From assembly GCF_025340265.1 (NCBI RefSeq), contig NZ_CP022707.1, forward strand, positions 310,001 through 374,000: a DNA stretch of 64,000 nucleotides, in the 5' to 3' direction. The translations under genes and the position numbers were made by a program. The notes under the pieces are model-generated. The model was not told the origin of the DNA and ran no database searches. It was given only the letters and a program-made list of their open reading frames with translations. Source of the DNA: Novosphingobium sp. 9 (lineage in GTDB: Bacteria; Pseudomonadota; Alphaproteobacteria; Sphingomonadales; Sphingomonadaceae). How positions within the stretch are numbered: the first letter of the stretch is position 1; each line of letters opens with the position of its first letter. Positions 36,090-44,967 of the stretch are shown here, piece by piece.

Positions 36090-36326
36090 GTCCGTATACT
36101 ATTCAGCTCAACCGTTATTACATTCAATATATTGATTTATATGGATTTAATTGCCTTTTTGCATCGCAATTCCATGTACCGCAAGGTTAATTGCATGTTT
36201 TGCAATCAACTTTCATGCAATTCGCTCTTGCAGAAATGCCGCCTCAGGGTCATACAGGACGGGCCTTTCAGGCATCCTCTCCCAAAACTTCCATGGCCTG
36301 GTCGGAAACGACCGGGCCTTTTTTTC
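36090..36326 (+). ncRNA. Candidate small RNA or unassigned transcript ending in a terminator
   Basis: The 505 bases from 35996 to 36500 hold no gene. They are unusually AT-rich up to about 36,240. They contain a possible -10 (TATACT near 36100) and a perfect dyad AATTGCATG-N16-CATGCAATT (36189-36222). Then comes a CU-rich single-stranded-looking stretch (CATCCTCTCCC) before a clear terminator. The terminator is about 300 bases past the stress gene and 175 before the ATPase gene, so it ends a transcript of its own or a long 3' tail. Boundaries are a guess. Confidence 0.35.
36295..36326 (+). terminator. Rho-independent terminator in the uspA-cdc48 intergenic region
   Basis: Stem GGCCTGGTCG with CGACCGGGCC around the loop GAAA, then seven T. 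It is a strong plus-strand terminator not attached to an obvious gene end. Confidence 0.85.
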
Positions 36327-36500
36327 GTCTTCGCGACACGCACGGCGGTGGCCCTTTGCGCGCAACCTGAAACGCGATGCGCACGTTCCTTCTTTCCCCG
36401 GTTTGAAATCGCCCCGGCCGATACCTAGTTCGACCGCAACGGATGGGTCTGCGCATGCTCTCAGGAGCAAACGTCAGCACCCGGCATGGAAAGGAAGCAG

Positions 36501-38810
36501 ATGGCAGAGGTTCAGGCGCCGGTGGACGACCGGGTGGTCAAGCTGCAGGTGGCGGCGGCTCGCCAGGAAGAGAGCGGTCAGGGTATCGCCCGCCTTTCGC
36601 GCGCCTCGCTTTCGGCGCTGGGCGCGCTGGAAGGCGATGTGCTGGAAATCACCGGCAAGGCCGTAACTGTCGCTCGCGCGGTGCTCGCCTACGAGGAGGA
36701 CGAAGGTCTCAGCGTCATCCGCCTCGACGGCCTCCAGCGCGGCAATGCTGAAGTCGGTTCGGGCGATCAGGTGAGCGTGCGCAAGGCTGAATCGCGCCCG
36801 GCGCAGCGCGTTGTCTTTGCCCCTGCGCAGAAGGACATGCGCCTGCAAGGGCCGTCCGCCGCGCTCAAGCGCAACTTCTTCCAGCGCCCGCTGGTGCAGG
36901 GCGATCTGGTCGCCACCGCCGGGCAGCAGCAGGTCGCCGACATTCCGCCGGAGTTGCGCCGGATGTTCAACGCGCCCGCCTATGCGCTGACGCAGATTCG
37001 TCTCAATGTCGTCTCGACCACGCCGCGCGGCATCGTCCATATCGACGAGGATACCGAAGTCGAACTGCGCGAGACCTTCGAAGAAGCGCACGACGGTCGC
37101 GGCGACGTCAATTATGACGATGTCGGGGGCATGGGCGATACCATCCGCCAGTTGCGCGAGATGGTGGAACTGCCGCTGCGCTATCCCGAACTGTTTACCC
37201 GCCTCGGCGTCGCCCCACCCAAGGGCGTGCTGCTCCACGGCCCGCCGGGAACCGGCAAGACGCGCCTTGCGCAGGCCGTCGCGAACGAGAGCGAGGCCAG
37301 CTTCTTCTCGATCAACGGCCCCGAGATCATGGGATCGGGCTATGGCGAGAGCGAAAAGCACCTTCGCGAGGTGTTCGAGGAAGCGACCAAGGCCGCGCCC
37401 GCGATCGTCTTCATCGACGAGATCGATTCGATCGCCCCCAAGCGCGATCAGGTGCATGGTGAGGCGGAGAAGCGCCTTGTCGCGCAGCTGCTCACGCTGA
37501 TGGACGGGCTCAACAGCCGCGCCCACGTCGTCGTGATCGCCGCGACCAATCGCCCCGATGCCATCGACGAGGCGCTGCGCCGCCCCGGTCGGTTCGACCG
37601 CGAGATCGTGATCGGCGTACCGGACGAGGCCGGTCGCCGCGAGATCCTGGGCATCCACACCCGCGGCATGCCGCTGGGCGACGGCGTGGACCTGAAGGAA
37701 CTGGCGCGCACCACCCACGGCTTCGTCGGTGCCGACCTTGCCGCGCTCACCCGCGAGGCAGCGATCGAGGCGGTGCGCCGGATCATGCCCCGGCTCGATC
37801 TGGAAGCGCGCACGATCCCTCCCGAAGTCCTCGAATCGCTGTCGGTCGAGCGCGACGATTTCATCGCGGCGCTCAAGCGCGTCCAGCCCTCGGCCATGCG
37901 CGAGGTCATGGTGCAGGTGCCGAACATCGGCTGGTCCGATATCGGCGGCCTTGGCGAGGCGCAGATGAAGCTGAAGGAAGGCGTCGAGCTGCCGCTGAAG
38001 AACCCGGAGGCCTTCCGCAAGCTGGGCATCCGCTCGGCCAAGGGCTTCCTGCTCTACGGCCCGCCCGGCACCGGCAAGACGCTGCTGGCCAAGGCCGTCG
38101 CCAAGGAGGCCGAGGCGAACTTCATCTCGATCAAGTCGTCCGACCTGCTCTCCAAGTGGTACGGCGAGAGCGAACAGCAGATTGCTCGCCTGTTCGCCCG
38201 CGCCCGGCAGGTCGCACCTTGCGTGATCTTCATCGACGAGATCGACAGCCTTGTCCCCGCGCGTGGGATGGGCGGTGGCGGCGGCGAGCCGCAGGTGACG
38301 GGGCGCGTGGTCAACACGATCCTCGCCGAAATGGACGGGATGGAGGAACTCCAGTCGGTCGTGCTGATCGGCGCCACCAACCGTCCAGCGCTGGTCGACC
38401 CCGCGCTGCTGCGCCCCGGTCGCTTCGACGAACTGGTCTATGTCGGCACCCCCGACCGGGCCGGGCGCGAGCATATCCTGGGCATCCACACGGCAAAGAT
38501 GCCGCTGGCCGAGGACGTGCTGCTGGGCGAGATCGCCGACCGCACCGCGCGCTTCACCGGCGCCGATCTGGAAGACGTGGTGCGCCGCGCCGGCCTCACC
38601 GCGATCCGCAAGCGCGGCGCAGCCGTGGAAGCCGTCACCATGGCCGACTTCGACGACGCACTGGCTGACAGCCGCGCCACCGTCACCGAGGAAATGGAGG
38701 CCGAATACGAGGCGATGAAGGGCGAGTTGAAGAAGCGCGCGATGGACGTGAACCCCATCGGCTTCCTCTCCCCAGGAATGGTCTCCTCCACCCGCGAGAG
38801 CAAGCACTGA
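36501..38810 (+). CDS. Cdc48/VCP-like AAA+ ATPase with two ATPase domains
   Basis: 769 residues from the ATG at 36501 (AGGAAG just upstream). The N-domain (residues ~1-200) is the Cdc48 double-psi-barrel type (GIARLSRASLSALGALEGDV, TPRGIVHIDEDTEVELRETF). D1 has Walker A GPPGTGKTRLAQAVAN near 245, Walker B IVFIDEIDSIAPKRDQ and the arginine-finger region RRPGRFDREIVIGVPD. D2 has GPPGTGKTLLAKAVAKEA near 519, VIFIDEIDSLVPARGMG and LRPGRFDELVYVGTPDRAG. Both ATPase sites look active. It is an unfoldase or segregase by family. Bacterial partners are unknown and no protease is adjacent. Single gene. Confidence 0.93.
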   Translation: MAEVQAPVDDRVVKLQVAAARQEESGQGIARLSRASLSALGALEGDVLEITGKAVTVARAVLAYEEDEGLSVIRLDGLQRGNAEVGSGDQVSVRKAESRPAQRVVFAPAQKDMRLQGPSAALKRNFFQRPLVQGDLVATAGQQQVADIPPELRRMFNAPAYALTQIRLNVVSTTPRGIVHIDEDTEVELRETFEEAHDGRGDVNYDDVGGMGDTIRQLREMVELPLRYPELFTRLGVAPPKGVLLHGPPGTGKTRLAQAVANESEASFFSINGPEIMGSGYGESEKHLREVFEEATKAAPAIVFIDEIDSIAPKRDQVHGEAEKRLVAQLLTLMDGLNSRAHVVVIAATNRPDAIDEALRRPGRFDREIVIGVPDEAGRREILGIHTRGMPLGDGVDLKELARTTHGFVGADLAALTREAAIEAVRRIMPRLDLEARTIPPEVLESLSVERDDFIAALKRVQPSAMREVMVQVPNIGWSDIGGLGEAQMKLKEGVELPLKNPEAFRKLGIRSAKGFLLYGPPGTGKTLLAKAVAKEAEANFISIKSSDLLSKWYGESEQQIARLFARARQVAPCVIFIDEIDSLVPARGMGGGGGEPQVTGRVVNTILAEMDGMEELQSVVLIGATNRPALVDPALLRPGRFDELVYVGTPDRAGREHILGIHTAKMPLAEDVLLGEIADRTARFTGADLEDVVRRAGLTAIRKRGAAVEAVTMADFDDALADSRATVTEEMEAEYEAMKGELKKRAMDVNPIGFLSPGMVSSTRESKH

Positions 38811-38880
38811 CCACGCTGCCGGGGATGGGTGTGGAAACGCCTGTCCCTGGGATACCCTATCGCAAAGAGCAGGAGGTCCG

Positions 38881-39282
38881 CTAACGCAAGACCTCTGCAA
38901 TCACCCTTGAAATCTGGACCTCCTGTGGTCGGCTGCGGATCATCAAGAACGATCCTGACCATGAGCCAGCTATGGCCCATGTACCAGAGATTTCCGTCCC
39001 GTGCTCGTCGATCGCTCCAAAGTATTGAACAGGGCTCTTCGAACGATTGAAATCATCATATCTTTTGATGAAATTGATCTCCCGACCATGCCGCTGCCCC
39101 TCTATTAGCGCATACAATATACAACCTTTTTGAGACCCTACAGCACAGATTTCGGTTGTTTCGCCCGAAATCATTCCAAAATTTTCAAGCAACTCAGCAT
39201 CAAACTGGCATGGCGGCAATTGACGAGGGTAATGAAATATTCCCTTCCAAATCCCGCTCAAATTTACGTCATTACGTGTCAC
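38881..39282 (-). CDS. Hypothetical protein, low-GC orphan gene
   Basis: 133 residues from a GTG at 39282. Trp/Gly-rich spacing such as LSGIWKGIFHYPRQLPPCQF, MISGETTEICAVGSQKGC and VQYFGAIDEHGTEISGTWAI suggests a small beta-barrel (lipocalin- or avidin-like), but no family is recognised. Base composition and codon use are visibly poorer in GC than all neighbours. There is no signal peptide. The lone gene sits between the Cdc48 gene and the glutaminyl cyclase. Horizontal gain is the simplest reading. The absence of a good ribosome site lowers certainty about the start. Confidence 0.6.
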   Translation of the reverse strand: MTRNDVNLSGIWKGIFHYPRQLPPCQFDAELLENFGMISGETTEICAVGSQKGCILYALIEGQRHGREINFIKRYDDFNRSKSPVQYFGAIDEHGTEISGTWAIAGSWSGSFLMIRSRPQEVQISRVIAEVLR

Positions 39283-39340
39283 AGCATCTATCTACGACGG
39301 AAGATCAGCAGTCGCAATCGGTGAATAATTTAGCGCCCCT

Positions 39341-40147
39341 TCACCGGCACTCCGGCTCGATCTGGAACAGCGTGCTCCAGTACTTGCCGGTCACGAAAAT
39401 CCGCTTGCCCGCCGCGTCGTAGGCGATGCCGTTGAGCACGGCGTCGGGATCGTCGGTGCCCGCCTTGGCGCGCAGGCCGGACATGTCCATCCACTCCTTC
39501 ACATGGCCGGTCGCAGGGTCGATCCGGGCGATGCGGTCGGTCATCCACACGTTTGCCCAGATTTCGCCGTCGATCCATTCCAGCTCGTTGAGATTGCGGA
39601 TCGGGCGGCCCTGATCGGTAACTTGCAGAGAACCGGTCTGCTCCATCGTCTTGGGATCACGCAGGCGCAGACTGGCCGAACCGTCGCTCTGGTAGACCAC
39701 GCCGTCGTGGATGGTCATGCCCCAGCCCTCGCCCGCATAATGGAAGAAGCCGAGCGGCTGGAATGTGCGCTTGTCCCAGCGATAGCCCACGCCATCGCGC
39801 CACGTCAGGCTGATGATCTGGTCGCCCCAGGCAACGATGCCCTCGCCGAAATAGGTGGGATCGATGCGGGTCTGCTGGGTCGGCGTCGAGCTGTCGAGGC
39901 TGCGCTTGGTGATCCACGAATCGCCCGGCTGCCCGGTGCTCTCGAACAGCGCACCGTCCTGATAGAACAGCCCTTCGGTGAAGGCGGTCGGGTCGTGCGG
40001 GAAGGTCTTGACCACGCGGTAGGTGCAGACCGGGGCTACGACAGCCTCTTTTACCGGCGCGGCGCAGGCCGAAAGGCTCACCAGAGCAGAACCAAGCGCC
40101 AGAACAGAGGCCACGGCGCGGCGCGCCGACAAGAACGATGGGATCAT
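39341..40147 (-). CDS. Glutaminyl-peptide cyclotransferase (plant-type), lipoprotein
   Basis: Converts N-terminal Gln of peptides to pyroglutamate. It encodes 268 residues from the ATG at 40147. It begins with a lipoprotein-like signal ending in ALVSLSAC (Cys28), so it is probably anchored to a membrane facing the periplasm. The beta-propeller body shows FPHDPTAFTEGLFYQDGALF, ESTGQPGDSW, GEGIVAWGDQIISLTWRDG and NELEWIDGEIWANVW, and ends in DPDAVLNGIAYD. These blocks define the plant/bacterial glutamine cyclotransferase family. Single gene. Confidence 0.93.
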   Translation of the reverse strand: MIPSFLSARRAVASVLALGSALVSLSACAAPVKEAVVAPVCTYRVVKTFPHDPTAFTEGLFYQDGALFESTGQPGDSWITKRSLDSSTPTQQTRIDPTYFGEGIVAWGDQIISLTWRDGVGYRWDKRTFQPLGFFHYAGEGWGMTIHDGVVYQSDGSASLRLRDPKTMEQTGSLQVTDQGRPIRNLNELEWIDGEIWANVWMTDRIARIDPATGHVKEWMDMSGLRAKAGTDDPDAVLNGIAYDAAGKRIFVTGKYWSTLFQIEPECR

Positions 40148-40206
40148 GGCTGACGGGGTGACGCAAGCGCGGCCCGCCTGCAAGCCCCATCGTGCGGGAT
40201 GCGCGC

Positions 40207-41355
40207 TCAGCTCGCCGCGTCGGGCTTCGGCGAAGGTCCAGCGAGGTCGCCCAGTACCCGCACTGTCTCCGACGCGGCAGCAAGTTCCAGCGCCCCCACC
40301 GGCAACTGGCGCTGGCGCACGAGAGCCTGCGGCTGGTTGCGCGCGATCCAGTCCAGCATGTGCTCGCGGATTTCGCAGCGCAGGTCGAACAGCGTGCCGC
40401 CATCCTTGGCCGACAGCAGCAGGCGCACTTCCATTGCCTGCGCGCTGTGATCGGTCACCTGCAGGATCTGCGCGCGCTTGTCCCACAGGCGATGCCCGGT
40501 GATGACGCGGGTATACTCCTCGCGGATCGGGGCGATATCCGTCGCCGGATCAAGGTAAATCATCACGAAGCCCAGAAGTTGCGAGGTGGACTTGGTCCAG
40601 TTCGCGAAAGTGTCCTCAAGGAACCGCGTGGTCGGCACCACCAGCCGCCGGTCATCCCACACGCGCACCACCACGTAGGTCGTGCGGATATCCTCGATCC
40701 GGCCCCATTCGCCATCGAGCACGACCACATCGTCGATCGAGATCGGCTCCGTCAGCGCCATCTGGAAGCCCGCGATCAGCGCCTTGAGCGCAGGCTGCGC
40801 CGCCGCGCCCACCGCCAGTGCGGCAAGCCCTGCCGAGGCCATCAGCGTCGCACCGATCTTCATCACGCCGGGGATCGAAAACAACATCAGCGAAACGGTG
40901 AGGAAGATGATCAGGAAGCTTGCGATGCGGCTGAGGATGGCGAGGCGCGTGCGCCGCCGCCGCGCATTGCGGTTGTCCTCCACGGTGATGTCGGCCCGCA
41001 GCGACATCGCCTCGACGAAAGAATGGAGGATCGCAAGCGCGATCCAGCCGATCAGCAGCGGCATCACGAAGCCCGAGACATGATCCCAGAAGTCGCTGAG
41101 CGCCGGGGTCTGGCGCGCGGCCAGCACCATGCCCATCGCCACGAAAGCCCAACGCGTGGGCCGGGCAAGGCGGTGGACGAGAATGTCGTCCGTCTCGCTG
41201 CGGCTGGCCTTGGAGATGCGCGTCAGGATGCGGAACAGTACCGCATGGAGCACCATGGCGAGCAGCGCTCCGAGCGCGGCGGCGATCAGCGCGACCAGAA
41301 CCTGTGCGGCCCAGTCGGGGACGCCGTGGATCTGGCGTTCGATAAGGCGGGTCAT
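40207..41355 (-). CDS. MscS-family mechanosensitive ion channel
   Basis: Tension-gated channel of the inner membrane. It encodes 382 residues from the ATG at 41355; a TTG three codons earlier is possible. Several hydrophobic helices lie in residues ~15-190 (QVLVALIAAALGALLAMVLH, FVMPLLIGWIALAILHSFVE). The pore-lining TM3 is MASAGLAALAVGAAAQPALK, rich in Ala/Gly as expected. The beta domain VVVLDGEWGRIEDIRTTYVV follows, with a C-terminal alpha/beta vestibule. The stretch VVPTTRFLEDTFANWTKS is typical. Single gene 120 bases before polA's end. Confidence 0.93.
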   Translation of the reverse strand: MTRLIERQIHGVPDWAAQVLVALIAAALGALLAMVLHAVLFRILTRISKASRSETDDILVHRLARPTRWAFVAMGMVLAARQTPALSDFWDHVSGFVMPLLIGWIALAILHSFVEAMSLRADITVEDNRNARRRRTRLAILSRIASFLIIFLTVSLMLFSIPGVMKIGATLMASAGLAALAVGAAAQPALKALIAGFQMALTEPISIDDVVVLDGEWGRIEDIRTTYVVVRVWDDRRLVVPTTRFLEDTFANWTKSTSQLLGFVMIYLDPATDIAPIREEYTRVITGHRLWDKRAQILQVTDHSAQAMEVRLLLSAKDGGTLFDLRCEIREHMLDWIARNQPQALVRQRQLPVGALELAAASETVRVLGDLAGPSPKPDAAS

Positions 41356-41476
41356 GCCTTGCAAACTATGTTGCAGCGCAACAGTTGCAAGGCTTGCTCC
41401 GATCCGGACCGGACAGCCTGCCGCGCTTCAGGCCCGGTCCGCAGCAGGGGCGAACTTGGGCGGAGGCCTTTAGACC

Positions 41477-44320
41477 CTAGTGTGCTGCGCCCCAGCTGGA
41501 ACCATGCCCGATCTCGACGCCCAAGGGCACGTCCAGCGTCACCGCAGGTTGCGCGGCTTCGGCCATGACCTGCCGGATGACCGGAGAGGCCGCCTCCACA
41601 TCGCCCTCGGGCAGTTCGAACACCAGTTCGTCGTGGACCTGCAGCAGCATCCGAACATGCCCCAGTCCCGCTGCTGCCAGCGCGGGGTTCATGCGGGCCA
41701 TGGCGCGCTTGATGATATCGGCGCTGGTGCCCTGGATCGGCGCGTTGATCGCGGCGCGCTCGCTGCCCTGCCGCTCGGTGCCGTTCTTCGAGGTGATCCG
41801 CGGGAACCACGTCTTGCGACCGAACAGCGTTTCGGAATAGCCGCGCTCGCGCACCTGCTCCAGCGTCTCGTGGATATAGCGCTGGATGCCGGGGAAGCGC
41901 TCGAAATAGCGGTCGATCATCGCCTGCGCCTCGTCCGCCTCGACGCCCAGACGGCCCGCAAGGCCCCAGCGAGAGATGCCGTAGAGGATCGCGAAGTTGA
42001 TCGTCTTGGCGCGCCCGCGCGTGTCGCGGTCGACGGTGCCGAACATCTCCATCGCCGTGCGCGCGTGAATGTCCTCGCCGTTCGCGAAGGCTTCCTTCAG
42101 GCTCGGCACCTCGGCCATGTGCGCAGCAAGGCGCAGTTCGATCTGCGAATAGTCGGCGGAGAGCAGGACGTTGCCCGCCTCGGGCACGAAGCAGTCGCGG
42201 ATCTGGCGACCGATCTCGGTGCGAACCGGGATGTTCTGGAGGTTGGGATCGGTGGACGAAAGCCGCCCGGTCTGCGCCCCGACAAGGCTGTAGCTGGTGT
42301 GGACGCGCCCCGTCGCCGGGTTGATCGCCGCCTGCAAGGCCTCGGTATAAGTCGAGCGCAGCTTGGAGAGCTGGCGCCACTCCAGCACCTTGGTCGCGAC
42401 CGACGCACCTTGCGCGGCGAGGCCTTCGAGCACCGACTGGTCGGTGGAGTACTGGCCGCTCTTGCCCTTCTTGCCACCCTTGTAGCCCAGCTTGTCGAAC
42501 AGGATATCGCCCAGCTGCTTGGGACTGCCGATGGTAAACTCCTGCCCGACGTCGGCAAAAATGTCCTTCTCCAGCGTGCCGATCGCCTCGGCGAACTGGC
42601 TGGAGAGGCCGGCAAGACGGTCGCGATCGACCTTGATGCCGTGGCGCTCCATCTGCGCGACGACCGGGATCAGCGGACGGTCGACCCGCTCGTAGATGCG
42701 CGTGCCGCCCTCGAACGAGAGACGCGGGCGCAGCATCTGGTGGAGGCGCCAGGTAACGTCGGCATCCTCCGCCGCATAGGGCGTGGCGCGGTCGAGCGGG
42801 ACTTCGCTGAACGGGATCGCCTTCTTGCCGGTGCCGCACACGTCCTTGAAGGCCATGGTCTTGTGCGAGAGATGCCGCTCGGCCAGCTCGTCCATGCCGT
42901 GGCCGCCGCCGATCCCTTCGATCTGGCGCCCGGCATCGAGGCAGAAGCTCTCGATCATCGTATCGTCGATGGGCGAGACGTGAATATCGTGGCGCGCCAG
43001 CACGTTGAGGTCATACTTGATGTTCTGGCCGACTTTCAGCACCGCATCGCTTTCGAGCAGCGGCTTGAGGATACGCAGCGCGTCGGCCAGCGGCACCTGT
43101 GCGGGCTTCTCGGCAAACATGTCGGAGCCGCCATGGCCCAGCGGCATGTAGCAGGCCTTGTTCGGGCCGATGGCAAGGCTTACGCCCGCAAGGTCGGCAC
43201 GCAGCGCATCGAGCGCCGAGGTTTCGGTATCGACCGCCACCAGACGCGCCGCGAAAGCATCGGCCACCCAGCGCTCCAGCGCCTCAACGGTCTGGACGCA
43301 TTCGTAGGCGGCATAGTCCACCGCAGGCCATGCGGGCAGCGACTGGCGGACGAGCCCGGCCTTCTCAGGCGCCGCGCCTGCCGTTACCGGCTTGGCCGGG
43401 TGCAGCTGCGTCGCGCGTTCCGGGCTGCCCGCCCCGGTGCCGAGACGCTTCAACAGACTGGTGAAGCCGTGGAAGCTCAGGAACGCGGCCAGCGGATCGG
43501 GCGGGATCGCATCGAGCTTCAGCGCGTCGAGCGCCAGCGGCAGCGCGCAGTCTTCCTTCAGCGTCACCAGCACCTTGGACAGCCGCGCCTGATCGGCCTG
43601 CTCGATCAGGCGTTCCTGCAACTTGGACTTCTTCATCGACGGCGCGGCGGCGAGCGCGGCTTCGAGATCGCCGTAGTCCTGAATCAGCTTGGTCGCGGTC
43701 TTGGGGCCGACGCCGTAGACGCCCGGCACGTTGTCCACCGCATCGCCCATCAGCGCGAGCACGTCCCCGACCTTCTCGGGCGGCACGCCGAACTTTTCGA
43801 CCACCTCGGGAATGTCGATGCGCTGGTTCTTCATCGTATCGAGCATGTCGACACAGCCGCCACCGGTCCCGCACTGCCCCACAAGCTGCATCAGATCCTT
43901 GTCGGAAGAAACGATCGTCACATCCCAGCCCTGCGCGGTGGCGGCGCGGGCATATGAGGCGATCAGATCGTCCGCCTCATAGCCGATCTCCTCGATGCAG
44001 GGCAGCGAGAAGGCGCGCGTCGCCTCGCGGATCAGCGGGAACTGGGGCACCAGATCCTCCGGCGGCGGGGGGCGGTTGGCCTTGTAATCGGCGTAGATAT
44101 CGTTGCGGAACGACTTGCTGCTGGCATCGAGGATGACCGCCAGATGCGTCGGCCCGTCGGCCTTGTTCAGGTCCTCGGCCAGCTTCCACAGCATCGTCGT
44201 ATAGCCGTAGACCGCGCCCACCGGCGCGCCCTCCGGGTTCGTCAGCGGCGGCAGACGGTGATAGGCGCGGAAGATATAGGCCGAGCCATCGACGAGGTAG
44301 AGGTGCTGCTTGGAATCCAT
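41477..44320 (-). CDS. polA: DNA polymerase I
   Basis: Repair and Okazaki-fragment polymerase. It encodes 947 residues from the ATG at 44320; a GTG two codons earlier is possible. The 5'-3' exonuclease domain has LVDGSAYIFRAYHRLPPLTN and YEADDLIASYARAA. The 3'-5' exonuclease domain keeps Asp-x-Glu in VAVDTETSALDALRADLAGV, so proofreading is probably active. The polymerase motifs are A (LLSADYSQIELRLAAHMAEV), B (RAKTINFAILYGISRWGLAG) and C (QVHDELVFELP). All three activities look intact. Divergent from the small lipoprotein gene. Confidence 0.97.
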   Translation of the reverse strand: MDSKQHLYLVDGSAYIFRAYHRLPPLTNPEGAPVGAVYGYTTMLWKLAEDLNKADGPTHLAVILDASSKSFRNDIYADYKANRPPPPEDLVPQFPLIREATRAFSLPCIEEIGYEADDLIASYARAATAQGWDVTIVSSDKDLMQLVGQCGTGGGCVDMLDTMKNQRIDIPEVVEKFGVPPEKVGDVLALMGDAVDNVPGVYGVGPKTATKLIQDYGDLEAALAAAPSMKKSKLQERLIEQADQARLSKVLVTLKEDCALPLALDALKLDAIPPDPLAAFLSFHGFTSLLKRLGTGAGSPERATQLHPAKPVTAGAAPEKAGLVRQSLPAWPAVDYAAYECVQTVEALERWVADAFAARLVAVDTETSALDALRADLAGVSLAIGPNKACYMPLGHGGSDMFAEKPAQVPLADALRILKPLLESDAVLKVGQNIKYDLNVLARHDIHVSPIDDTMIESFCLDAGRQIEGIGGGHGMDELAERHLSHKTMAFKDVCGTGKKAIPFSEVPLDRATPYAAEDADVTWRLHQMLRPRLSFEGGTRIYERVDRPLIPVVAQMERHGIKVDRDRLAGLSSQFAEAIGTLEKDIFADVGQEFTIGSPKQLGDILFDKLGYKGGKKGKSGQYSTDQSVLEGLAAQGASVATKVLEWRQLSKLRSTYTEALQAAINPATGRVHTSYSLVGAQTGRLSSTDPNLQNIPVRTEIGRQIRDCFVPEAGNVLLSADYSQIELRLAAHMAEVPSLKEAFANGEDIHARTAMEMFGTVDRDTRGRAKTINFAILYGISRWGLAGRLGVEADEAQAMIDRYFERFPGIQRYIHETLEQVRERGYSETLFGRKTWFPRITSKNGTERQGSERAAINAPIQGTSADIIKRAMARMNPALAAAGLGHVRMLLQVHDELVFELPEGDVEAASPVIRQVMAEAAQPAVTLDVPLGVEIGHGSSWGAAH

Positions 44321-44395
44321 GGGCACAGCCCTAGCAGCGCATGCGGGCGCCGTCAGCCATCCAATGCCGCTCCCTTCCCCACTGTCCCCCGTCAG

Positions 44396-44420
44396 GGAAC
44401 GTTGCGATGCGACGGGCGTT
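44396..44420 (+). promoter_or_regulatory. Candidate EcfG (general stress sigma factor) promoter
   Basis: GGAAC at 44396-44400, a 16-base spacer, and CGTT at 44417-44420 match the alphaproteobacterial EcfG consensus GGAAC-N16/17-CGTT. It lies about 124 bases before the lipoprotein ATG, in the correct direction. About one match is expected by chance in this window, so location is the main support. Confidence 0.5.
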
Positions 44421-44543
44421 TATCGCCGATGCTTGAACCTCGGGGTGGGGAAGCGTACCTGAGGGGCCGGAATACGGCTTCATGGGTTCGCATAACGCCC
44501 CCGAAGAGCCATCCTATCGGTATGAAAGAGGGATAACTGGAAG

Positions 44544-44885
44544 ATGCGCAAGACTGTCATTGCCGCCACGCTCGCCCTGGGCGCGCTCTCGCTGGCCGCC
44601 TGCTCGCAAAAGACGCAGGACACGGCCTCGGAAGCCGCCTCTTCGGCTGCTGACGACATTTCGGACAACGCCTCAGCCGCAGGCGATGCCATCAGCGACG
44701 CGGGCCAGAAGGTTTCGCAGGCCGCAGACCAGACCGTCGATGCGACCAAGGATGCCGCGTCCGACGCTGCCGATGCCACCAGCGACACTGCCTCGGACGC
44801 CGCGCAGGCTGCCAAGGACGCCGAAGCGGCGCTCAACGCCGACATGCACAAGGACGACACCAGCAAGGCCGACGGCAGCAACTGA
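44544..44885 (+). CDS. Small Ala/Asp-rich lipoprotein with amphipathic repeats
   Basis: 113 residues. Signal peptide MRKTVIAATLALGALSLAAC ends in a lipobox (SLAAC, Cys20). The rest is an almost continuous amphipathic helix built from short repeats of the type 'AxDAxSDAAxxAxD' (for example AADQTVDATKDAASDAADAT). There are no aromatic residues. It resembles entericidin-, YtxH- or LEA-like stress proteins in composition but belongs to no family I can name. The EcfG-like promoter upstream and the terminator after it make a complete single-gene unit, plausibly a general stress gene. Confidence 0.75.
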   Translation: MRKTVIAATLALGALSLAACSQKTQDTASEAASSAADDISDNASAAGDAISDAGQKVSQAADQTVDATKDAASDAADATSDTASDAAQAAKDAEAALNADMHKDDTSKADGSN

Positions 44886-44901
44886 TCGTCCCTGCAGGAA
44901 A

Positions 44902-44944
44902 CGAAAAAGGGGCGCGCCGGTCAGTCCGGCGCGCCCCTTTTTCG
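44902..44944. terminator. Bidirectional terminator after the lipoprotein gene
   Basis: Perfect 19-base arms (CGAAAAAGGGGCGCGCCGG and its complement) surround TCAGT, with A5 and T5 on the two flanks. It serves the lipoprotein gene and the convergent serine hydrolase gene. Confidence 0.9.
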
Positions 44945-44967
44945 TTGGCTTGGTAGCAAATATCAGA

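Noticed and set aside
36474..38900. An 808-codon open frame antisense to the Cdc48-like gene
   Set aside because: It is a composition artefact. The plus-strand protein has both ATPase domains.
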